Source: DASQHW01 sp038209365 (lineage in GTDB: Bacteria; Actinomycetota; Acidimicrobiia; IMCC26256; PALSA-610). From it: DNA of 64,000 nt. The notes beneath the pieces are model-generated. The model worked only from the letters and a program-made list of their open reading frames with translations. It ran no database searches and was not told where the DNA came from. The stretch lies in the NCBI GenBank assembly GCA_038209365.1, contig JBBQXS010000008.1, positions 1-64,000 on the forward strand. Direction: 5' to 3'. Both the position numbers and the translations under genes were made by a program. Positions 1 to 6,834 of the stretch are shown piece by piece. Every line of letters begins with the position of its first letter. The first letter of the stretch is position 1.

Positions 1-115
1 CGTGGGGGGGTCCCCGTGGGCGTCGTCCCGCGCTAGGGCGTGCCCCTGGCGCGCCCCCCCGGGGGGGGGTGGGGGGGGGGGTTTTCCCCCACAACCCCCA
101 CGCCCGACGTGGGGC
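1..115. other. G/C homopolymer, low-complexity edge
   Basis: Runs of 7 to 12 G or C dominate, broken by a few other bases, with several short inverted repeats such as five G, TTTT, five C. The stretch lies just beyond the ahcY stop codon. No coding signal is seen. It could be a terminator-like structure, but the length and purity of the homopolymers look more like a contig end or sequencing artefact. Confidence 0.6.
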
Positions 116-1558
116 TCAATAGCGGTAGTGGTCGGGCTTGAACGGGCCTTCGACCGGCACGCCGATGTACTCGGCTTGTTCCTCGGTGAGCTTGGTGAGC
201 TTGACCCCGAGCTTGTCGAGGTGCAGGCGCGCCACCTTCTCGTCGAGGTGCTTCGGCAATGTGTAGACCTTGCGCTCGTAGAAGTCGGTGTGCGTGAACA
301 ACTCCACCTGGGCGATCACCTGATTGGTGAAGCTGTTCGACATCACGAAGCTCGGGTGACCGGTCCCGCAACCGAGGTTCAGCAGCCGGCCCTCGGCGAG
401 GACGATGATCGCGTGCCCGTCGGGGAACAGCCACTCGTCGACCTGCGGCTTCACGTTCGTACGTTCAATGCCCGGGAACTTCGCCAGACCGGCCATGTCG
501 ATCTCGGTGTCGAAGTGGCCGATGTTTCCGACGATCGCATTGTGCTTCATCTTCGCCATGTCGGCGACGGAGATGACGTTGGCGTTGCCGGTACACGTGA
601 CGAAGATGTCCGCGTCGCCGATGACATCTGCGAGGGTCGTGACCTGGTAACCCTCCATCGCGGCCTGGAGCGCGCAGATCGGGTCGATCTCGGTGATGAC
701 GACGCGCGCACCCTGCCCGCGTAGCGATTGCGCGCAGCCCTTGCCCACATCGCCGTAGCCGCACACCACCGCGACCTTGCCGGCGATCATCACGTCGGTC
801 GCCCGGTTGATGCCGTCGATGAGCGAGTGGCGACAGCCGTACAAGTTGTCGAACTTCGATTTGGTCACGGAGTCGTTGACGTTGATCGCGGGGAACAGCA
901 GCGAGCCCGCAGTCTGCATCTGGTACAGCCGGTGCACGCCGGTGGTCGTCTCTTCGGTCACGCCCTTGATGGCGCCGGCGATCTCGTGCCAGAGATTCGG
1001 CGCTTCCTTCTGCAGCCGGGCGAGCAGCTCGAGCACGACCGCGAATTCCTCGCTGTCGGCAGTCTCCGGCCCGGGCACCTTCCCGGCCTTCTCGAACTCG
1101 ACGCCCTTGTGCACGAGCAGGGTCGCGTCACCACCGTCATCGAGGATCATGTTCGGACCGCCGCCGTCCGGCCAGCGCAGGGCCTGCTCGGTGCACCACC
1201 AGTATTCGTCGAGCGACTCGCCCTTCCATGCGAACACCGGGATGTCGCGCGCCGCGATCGCTGCGGCGGCATGATCCTGCGTGGAGAAGATGTTGCAGCT
1301 CGCCCAACGCACCTCGGCCCCGAGCTCGACGAGCGTCTCGATGAGCACCGCGGTCTGGATGGTCATGTGCAGCGAGCCGGTGATGCGCGCGCCCCGCAAC
1401 GGCTTCTCGGGGCCGTACTCGGCGCGGCACGCCATGAGGCCGGGCATCTCGACCTCGGCGAGGTCGATCTCCTTGCGGCCCCACTCGGCGAGGGACAGGT
1501 CGGCAACCTTGTAGTCGGAGAACGTGCCCGTCTTCGAACGAGCGTCGGTCGTGGTCAT
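116..1558 (-). CDS. ahcY: adenosylhomocysteinase
   Basis: Cytosolic NAD-dependent enzyme that reversibly hydrolyses S-adenosylhomocysteine to adenosine and homocysteine, clearing the product inhibitor of methyltransferases. The 480-residue product matches the long form of the family. Visible marks are SCNIFSTQDHAAAA in the substrate domain, the NDSVTKSKFDN segment with catalytic Lys and Asp, the NAD-binding loop CGYGDVGKG, GHFDTEID, and the C-terminal FKPDHYRY whose Lys and Tyr reach NAD of the neighbouring subunit. The ATG at 1558 is chosen because AAGGAG stands about 7 bases before it; an in-frame upstream codon at 1618 lacks such a site. A TAACAT hexamer at 1653-1658 (minus) could be its -10. 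It diverges from the nitrilase gene. Confidence 0.97.
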   Translation of the reverse strand: MTTTDARSKTGTFSDYKVADLSLAEWGRKEIDLAEVEMPGLMACRAEYGPEKPLRGARITGSLHMTIQTAVLIETLVELGAEVRWASCNIFSTQDHAAAAIAARDIPVFAWKGESLDEYWWCTEQALRWPDGGGPNMILDDGGDATLLVHKGVEFEKAGKVPGPETADSEEFAVVLELLARLQKEAPNLWHEIAGAIKGVTEETTTGVHRLYQMQTAGSLLFPAINVNDSVTKSKFDNLYGCRHSLIDGINRATDVMIAGKVAVVCGYGDVGKGCAQSLRGQGARVVITEIDPICALQAAMEGYQVTTLADVIGDADIFVTCTGNANVISVADMAKMKHNAIVGNIGHFDTEIDMAGLAKFPGIERTNVKPQVDEWLFPDGHAIIVLAEGRLLNLGCGTGHPSFVMSNSFTNQVIAQVELFTHTDFYERKVYTLPKHLDEKVARLHLDKLGVKLTKLTEEQAEYIGVPVEGPFKPDHYRY

Positions 1559-1686
1559 TCGCAACTCCTTGGCTTGTGCGCGCGGGCGCGAGAAGCGGTT
1601 GGAGTCGGCCCGGATCACCGGATGACAGCCGCAGGGGCCCGACCAGGGCTTGATGTTAGCAACGTCCCGGCGCGAGCGTCTGGGAC

Positions 1687-2580
1687 ATGAGCAGCACCAC
1701 GATCGCCGCGGTCCAGGCCTCGCCCGTCTTCCTCAACCGTGAGGCCACGATCGACAAGGTCGGACGGCTCGCCAAGGAGGCGGCCGCGAACGACGCCCAC
1801 CTCGTCGTGTTCCCGGAGGCGTTCGTCCCGACGTATCCCGATTGGGTGTGGCGGACGACGCCGTGGGCGGACGGCGAGTGGTATCGGCGTTTTGCCGACC
1901 AGTCGGTCGACGTGCCCGGACCGGCCTGCGACGCGCTCGGTGCCATCGCTCACGACAACGCCGTGTATCTCGCCATCGGCGTGAACGAGCGCGACGGCGG
2001 CACCATCTACAACACGCTGCTGTACTTCGGCCCGGACGGCGCGCTCGCGGCGAAGCACCGCAAGCTCATGCCGACCGGTGGCGAACGGCTCGTGTGGGGC
2101 CAGGGCGATGGGTCCACCCTCGCGGTGATCGACACCGACTTCGGCCGTCTCGGCGGGCTCATCTGCTGGGAGAACTACATGCCACTCGCACGCGCCGCGA
2201 TGTACGAGCAAGGCATCGACGTCTATCTCGCGCCGACGTGGGACAACTCCGACGTGTGGGTCGCGTCGATGCGACACATCGCCAAGGAAGGGCGGATGTA
2301 CGTCGTGGGCGTGAACTCGTGCATCCGTGGCTCCGACGTTCCAGGAGACATCCCCGGGCGCGACGACCTCTACGGCGGGAGCGACGACTGGGCATCGCGT
2401 GGCAACACGGTGATCGTCGATCCGTACGGCGAGATCCTCGCAGGCCCGATCACGGAGCACGAAGGCATCCTCTACGCGCAGGTCGACGCCGAGACCGTAC
2501 GTCAATCCCGCCGCCAGTTCGACGTCACCGGCCACTACGCCAGGCCCGACGTGTTCCGCCTCGACGTGCGTCGCGACTGA
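1687..2580 (+). CDS. nitrilase / carbon-nitrogen hydrolase
   Basis: Thiol enzyme of the nitrilase superfamily, expected to convert a nitrile to its acid and ammonia; the substrate cannot be read from sequence. The 297 residues carry the full triad: Glu44 in VVFPEAF, Lys126 in KHRKLMPT and Cys160 in GGLICWENYMPLAR. The CWENYMPLARAAMY context is that of true nitrilases rather than amidases or NAD synthetase domains. The ATG at 1687 has no clear Shine-Dalgarno. A methyltransferase gene starts 5 bases after the stop, so the two probably form one transcript. Confidence is high for the family, moderate for nitrile as substrate. Confidence 0.92.
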   Translation: MSSTTIAAVQASPVFLNREATIDKVGRLAKEAAANDAHLVVFPEAFVPTYPDWVWRTTPWADGEWYRRFADQSVDVPGPACDALGAIAHDNAVYLAIGVNERDGGTIYNTLLYFGPDGALAAKHRKLMPTGGERLVWGQGDGSTLAVIDTDFGRLGGLICWENYMPLARAAMYEQGIDVYLAPTWDNSDVWVASMRHIAKEGRMYVVGVNSCIRGSDVPGDIPGRDDLYGGSDDWASRGNTVIVDPYGEILAGPITEHEGILYAQVDAETVRQSRRQFDVTGHYARPDVFRLDVRRD

Positions 2581-2585
2581 CGCGC

Positions 2586-3389
2586 GTGTCCCTCGACGTA
2601 CCGGGCGACCCCTCGCTCCGGACGACGTTCAACGAAGTTGCCGAGTGCTACGACGGTGCTCGGCCTCCCCTTCCATCCGGACTGCTCGACGAGCTCGTCG
2701 CGCTGACCGGTCTTTCGCCGAATGGTCGCGTGCTCGAGGTCGGTTGCGGTACCGGTCGTGCGACGACCGCGCTCGCTCGCCTCGGGTGCCGCGTCGTCGC
2801 CGTCGAGCTCGGGGATGCCCTCGCGAAGGTTGCCCGTCGCAACCTCGCGTCGTTTCCCGACGTCGAGGTGATCAACGCGCCGTTCGAGGAGTGGCCGTTG
2901 CCGACCGAGCCGTTCGACGTGGTGACCGCGTTCGACGCGTGGCACTGGCTCGACCAGGAGATCGCACTCGAGAAGGCAGCGGCGGCGCTCCGGCCGGGCG
3001 GCGCGATTGCGATCGTCGGCGGCGACCACGTCGCGGGCGGCGACACCGACTTCTTCAACGAGATGCAGGACTGCTACGAGCGGTTCATGCCGGGGACACC
3101 GAAGGGCTTACGGCTCGCCGCCACGGACGACATCCCGCACAAGGATCGCGGGCTCGCCGCGCACGACGCCTTCGACGTGCCGGTCTTCCGGCGATGGATG
3201 CAGGAGACGCAGTACACGACGGAGACCTATTTCGACTTGCTGCGCTCGTTCTCCGGGCATATCGCGCTCGCGCCCGACGATCGGGCCGCATTGTTCGCAT
3301 GCATCGAGGAGCTGCTCGAGTCGCGCTATCGCGGACGTGTCCGACGCGCGACGCTCACCGAGCTCTGCGTCGCCCGCCGACGGCGTTAG
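2586..3389 (+). CDS. class I SAM-dependent methyltransferase
   Basis: A 267-residue Rossmann-fold methyltransferase. Motif I is VLEVGCGTGRATTALA (about residues 50-65), followed by the acidic residue of VVAVELGD that binds the SAM ribose and by a post-motif FDVVTAFDAWHWLD segment typical of the Methyltransf_11/25 group. The C-terminal half contains no recognisable substrate domain. The GTG at 2586 lies 5 bases after the nitrilase stop, which suggests co-expression. The acceptor is unknown. The 3' end overlaps the convergent hydrolase gene by 4 bases. Confidence 0.85.
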   Translation: MSLDVPGDPSLRTTFNEVAECYDGARPPLPSGLLDELVALTGLSPNGRVLEVGCGTGRATTALARLGCRVVAVELGDALAKVARRNLASFPDVEVINAPFEEWPLPTEPFDVVTAFDAWHWLDQEIALEKAAAALRPGGAIAIVGGDHVAGGDTDFFNEMQDCYERFMPGTPKGLRLAATDDIPHKDRGLAAHDAFDVPVFRRWMQETQYTTETYFDLLRSFSGHIALAPDDRAALFACIEELLESRYRGRVRRATLTELCVARRRR

Positions 3390-4111
3390 ACCGACGACCA
3401 GAGGACTTCGAGCTCACGGGCGACCTCGGTCGGCTTCGTCGCCGGCCACCAGTGCCCGCTGTCGGGGAACATCACGAGGCGGGCCCCGGTGCGCTGCGCG
3501 AGCCGGTCGCCGAAGTCCCGGGTGACGTACGGATCGTCGGCACCCCAGAACACGACACCGGGACGGGTGATCCCGTCGACGGCGTCGCCCCACTCCTCGC
3601 CGACGTTCACCGCCGAGCGGTACAGCGCCAAGATGCAGTCCTTCATCGTCTCGTCGATGTGCTTGGCAACGTCGGTCGCGCGCTCGCGGCCGAGCTGGTC
3701 CTGGAGCGCCTCGACGAGCGCGTCGCCGGTCATCGCCTCCATCACTTGCTCACCGACTTCAGGCGTCTGCCACATCTGCGCGAGCTCGTGCCACACGTAC
3801 TGACGGTCCGCGGTACCGGCTCCGGCCGCCCAGGTGCGGATGAGCTCGGGCCGGGTGGAGACGACGCGCTGCACGAGCATCGAGCCCCAGTCGTGACCGA
3901 CAAGGTCGACCGGGACACCGATGGCTTCGATCTCTTTCACCAGCCACTCGACGTACGCCTCCTTGGTCGCGTCGAACCCGGCGGGCACCGGCGTGCCGAA
4001 GCCGGGAAGATTCAGTGCGACGACATCGGCGCGCGACAGGTGGGCGCGGACTTCGTCCCACAACCGTGGTGTGTCAGGGACACCGTGGACCAGCACTGCC
4101 GGCATCGTCAT
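3386..4111 (-). CDS. alpha/beta hydrolase, Asp-nucleophile type
   Basis: A 241-residue alpha/beta-hydrolase. The nucleophile elbow reads VGHDWGS, placing Asp74 where serine hydrolases have Ser; this is the arrangement of epoxide hydrolases and haloalkane dehalogenases. The oxyanion region is LVHGVPDTPRLWDE, an acidic residue sits in WGADDPYV, and the catalytic His is in FPDSGHWW. The cap domain is short. Either an epoxide or a halogenated compound could be the substrate, and sequence alone does not decide. It is the last gene of a minus-strand run but shares no pathway logic with the sugar-phosphate genes upstream of it. Confidence 0.83.
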   Translation of the reverse strand: MTMPAVLVHGVPDTPRLWDEVRAHLSRADVVALNLPGFGTPVPAGFDATKEAYVEWLVKEIEAIGVPVDLVGHDWGSMLVQRVVSTRPELIRTWAAGAGTADRQYVWHELAQMWQTPEVGEQVMEAMTGDALVEALQDQLGRERATDVAKHIDETMKDCILALYRSAVNVGEEWGDAVDGITRPGVVFWGADDPYVTRDFGDRLAQRTGARLVMFPDSGHWWPATKPTEVARELEVLWSSV

Positions 4112-4127
4112 CTCGCTTTCATGGTCT

Positions 4128-5183
4128 TCATTCGTCGATCTTCGCCTGCGCCAGCCTGGCTTTCAGGTCGAAGATGGCATCGATTGGGCCAGGGTCGACG
4201 TCGTTCTGCAATGCCAGATAGCTGCTCACCCAGTCGCCCATGTACATGAGGTCGAGCAGTTGCGCGAGGCGACCCTCGCCTTCCGCGTCGACGGAGAGCA
4301 CCTGGTGCAGGCACTCGCCGATGATCTCGCGAGTCATGTCGAAGCGCGGGCCGAGCCTCTTGTGCTCGAAGCCATGGCGCAGCTCGACGAGCGAGATGAG
4401 CTGGCGGGTGACGTCACCGTGCTGACCCCACGCGCAGATCTCGTTGTGATCGAGCTCGGGGTATTGGTGCCAGAAGGCAGAGGCCTTGGCATTCTCGTTG
4501 ACATCGCACTTCCAGCGGTACGCGGCGACCCCGCCGAGCGCTCCGCCGCCGTAGATCAACGGGATGGTTCGGCCGATCTTGCGTGCGAGCTCTCGGGCCG
4601 GGTTCGCCGCGCCGTCGACATGCGGCGCGCACTTGGCGCGTCGCCGCGCGAGTTGCTGTTGGGCGTACATCAGGTTGGCGTGCGCGCCCGGCGCGAGCCC
4701 CATGCGGAACAGCGTCACGAGCAACGGCGCGACGAGCGCGCCGATTGCCGCACGTGGCATGTATCCATCCGGACACGGGAGGTGCAACGCCCCGGCGCGC
4801 TCGGCCAAGCCCGCGAGCTCGCCGCCGCGCGAGACCGCCACGAACCGGGCGCCGCATTCGACCGCCGCCGTCGCCATCGACACCGTCTCTTCGGTGTCGC
4901 CCGAATACGACGTGGCAAACGCGAGCGTCTCGGGACCGACGAATGCAGGAACTCGCATCTGCTTCAACACGATCATGGGCACCGGGAGCTCGTCGTTGAA
5001 GGCAGCGGAAACGACGTCACCCGCGATGCCGGAGCCGCCCATGCCCATGACCACGATGTTGCGGATCTCGTCACCGCGAGGAAACCGGTCGGCATGCACC
5101 TTGCCGGCCGCCTCGTGCGCAGCCGCCAGCTGCTCCGGCAAGCCGGAAACGGCGTCCAAGAAGTTGAGGGTGTCGGCGCTCAT
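4128..5183 (-). CDS. bifunctional phosphoglucose/phosphomannose isomerase
   Basis: A 351-residue two-SIS-domain protein of the archaeal/actinobacterial Pgi/Pmi family. It is expected to interconvert glucose-6-P, fructose-6-P and mannose-6-P. Visible marks are MGMGGSGIAGD (start of the first SIS domain), the phosphosugar loop SYSGDTEETVS, and the linker PCPDGYMPRAAIG. Its start codon overlaps the Trm112 stop by 4 bases (ATGA), and phosphomannomutase lies just upstream, so the operon would supply mannose-1-P for GDP-mannose. The GDP-mannose enzyme itself lies near 23 kb. In mycobacteria the same gene neighbours manB. Confidence 0.88.
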   Translation of the reverse strand: MSADTLNFLDAVSGLPEQLAAAHEAAGKVHADRFPRGDEIRNIVVMGMGGSGIAGDVVSAAFNDELPVPMIVLKQMRVPAFVGPETLAFATSYSGDTEETVSMATAAVECGARFVAVSRGGELAGLAERAGALHLPCPDGYMPRAAIGALVAPLLVTLFRMGLAPGAHANLMYAQQQLARRRAKCAPHVDGAANPARELARKIGRTIPLIYGGGALGGVAAYRWKCDVNENAKASAFWHQYPELDHNEICAWGQHGDVTRQLISLVELRHGFEHKRLGPRFDMTREIIGECLHQVLSVDAEGEGRLAQLLDLMYMGDWVSSYLALQNDVDPGPIDAIFDLKARLAQAKIDE

Positions 5184-5419
5184 CCTTCGAACGTTGGTGT
5201 GATCCCGTCCGCTTCGGCCTTTTGCGTCAACCGCGTGTGCTCGGCGTCGTCAACGGTCTCGGCGTCGTCGATCAGCAGATCGGGGATGTCTCCGTCGAGC
5301 ACTCGGTACCGCCGCTTCAGTCGCGGGTTGTACAGCGACTGCTCGTCGCCGAAGTACAACAACGGACCCTTGTCCTCGGGGCAAGCGAGAATCTCGAGGA
5401 GTTTCGGATCGAGCGCCAT
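5180..5419 (-). CDS. Trm112 family protein
   Basis: A 79-residue Trm112-like protein beginning MALDPKLLEILACPEDKGPL, the family's diagnostic N-terminal LLEILACP motif. Eukaryotic Trm112 activates several methyltransferases; the role of the bacterial form is not settled. Only one Cys is present, so the zinc site of other members cannot form in the same way. It is sandwiched between phosphomannomutase and the SIS isomerase with a 4-base overlap to the latter, an order conserved in many actinobacteria. Confidence 0.87.
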   Translation of the reverse strand: MALDPKLLEILACPEDKGPLLYFGDEQSLYNPRLKRRYRVLDGDIPDLLIDDAETVDDAEHTRLTQKAEADGITPTFEG

Positions 5420-5438
5420 GCCGCGCAGGCTAGCGGGG

Positions 5439-6782
5439 TTACTCGTCGCGGAGGATGGCCAGCACCTCGCGGGTGTGCAGTTCGCAAGAAGGTGCGTCGG
5501 GCGCCTCGAGGTTCAGCCGCAGCAGCGGCTCGGTGTTGCTCGGCCGGAGGTTGAACCACCATTCGCCGTGATCGACGGTGAGGCCGTCGAGCCGATCCTG
5601 GGGACAGTCCGCGAACGCGCGCGCGACCCGCTCGATGACGGCGGCCGGGTCGTCGACACGCGAGTTGATCTCACCGCTCTGCACGTACCGCTCGAAAGGC
5701 TTCCGCAGCTCGGACAACGGCACGCCCGCCAGGCACAGCTGCTCGAGGACGCACAGCGCCGCGATCGAACCGGAATCGGCCCGCCAGTTGTCGCGGAAGT
5801 AGTAGTGCGCGGAGTGCTCGCCGCCGAAGATCGCACCGGTTTCGGCCATGACCTGCTTGATGAACGAGTGCCCCACGCGGGTGCGCACCGGTGTGCCACC
5901 GTGCTCGCGAATGATCTCGGGAACTGCGCGCGAGCAGATGAGATTGTGCACGATCGTCTCACCGGGATGACGATCGAGAATGCCTGCGGCGACGATGGCC
6001 GTCGTCGTCGACCCGCTCACGGCCACGCCGTTGTCGTCGACGAGGAACACCCGATCGGCATCGCCGTCGAACGCGAGGCCGACGTCGGCGCCGAGATCGA
6101 CCACCGCGCGCTGCAGGTCCTTCAGGTTTTCAGGCTGGATCGGATCGGCGGGATGGTTCGGAAAGGTGCCGTCGAGATCGCCGTACAGGACCGTGAGGCT
6201 GAAAGGCAGGCCCTCGAACACCTTGGGCACGACGAGGCCGCCCATGCCGTTCGCGGTGTCCGCGACGACCGAGCGAGGTGCGAGCACCGACCGGTCGACG
6301 AAGGATCGCACGTGCTCGCCGAACTCTTCGAGCAGGTCGCGGTGCTCGACCTTGCCCGCGACCTCACCGCGAGACGTGACGCCGGACGCCACCATCTCCT
6401 TGATCTGCTGCAGGCCGGTCTGCTCGCCCACCGGTGCCGCGCCGGAGCGACACATCTTGATGCCGTTGTACTGGGCGGGGTTGTGGCTGGCGGTGAACAT
6501 GGCGCCGGGCGCATCGAGACGGCCGGCGGCGAAGTACACGACGTCGGTCGAACAGAGCCCGATGTCGACGACGTCGGCGCCCGCGAGGGTCGCGCCCTCG
6601 ATGAACGCGTCGGCGAGCGGCTCCGACGACGGGCGCATGTCTCGACCGACGATCACGTGCTGGGCGCCGGTGAAATGCGCGAACGCATTGCCGATGCGGC
6701 GCGCCAGCGGCTCGTCGATCTCGTCGGGATAGACCCCGCGAATGTCGTACGCCTTGAAGATGGCATCGAGCGACGAACTCAC
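5439..6782 (-). CDS. manB: phosphomannomutase / phosphoglucomutase
   Basis: A 447-residue member of the alpha-D-phosphohexomutase family, interconverting hexose-6-P and hexose-1-P in the cytosol. The active-site phosphoserine loop is TASHNPAQYNGIK, the magnesium loop is FDGDADRVF, the sugar-binding loop is GEHSAHYYF, and the C-terminal phosphate site is RPSNTEPLLR. Substrate preference (mannose versus glucose) follows from context: an isomerase and Trm112 gene lie downstream. The start is GTG with GAGGGAG about 5 bases before it. A 16-base palindrome lies in its leader. Confidence 0.93.
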   Translation of the reverse strand: MSSSLDAIFKAYDIRGVYPDEIDEPLARRIGNAFAHFTGAQHVIVGRDMRPSSEPLADAFIEGATLAGADVVDIGLCSTDVVYFAAGRLDAPGAMFTASHNPAQYNGIKMCRSGAAPVGEQTGLQQIKEMVASGVTSRGEVAGKVEHRDLLEEFGEHVRSFVDRSVLAPRSVVADTANGMGGLVVPKVFEGLPFSLTVLYGDLDGTFPNHPADPIQPENLKDLQRAVVDLGADVGLAFDGDADRVFLVDDNGVAVSGSTTTAIVAAGILDRHPGETIVHNLICSRAVPEIIREHGGTPVRTRVGHSFIKQVMAETGAIFGGEHSAHYYFRDNWRADSGSIAALCVLEQLCLAGVPLSELRKPFERYVQSGEINSRVDDPAAVIERVARAFADCPQDRLDGLTVDHGEWWFNLRPSNTEPLLRLNLEAPDAPSCELHTREVLAILRDE

Positions 6783-6813
6783 TGGGCTCCCTCACTGCGC
6801 CGTCCGTGGCGGT

Positions 6814-6829
6814 CTTCCGGTACCGGAAG
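6814..6829. promoter_or_regulatory. perfect 16-base palindrome before manB
   Basis: CTTCCGGTACCGGAAG is self-complementary over all 16 bases. It sits in the 52-base gap between the stop of the large membrane protein gene and the manB start. In RNA it would fold as a 6-base-pair stem with a GUAC loop; in DNA it would suit a dimeric regulator. No T tract follows, so a classical terminator is unlikely. Confidence 0.45.
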
Positions 6830-6834
6830 GGGCG

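Noticed and set aside
1559..1686. Possible SAH-type riboswitch before ahcY
   Set aside because: The 128-base region shows no recognisable conserved core; I cannot support a riboswitch. A covariance search would settle it.
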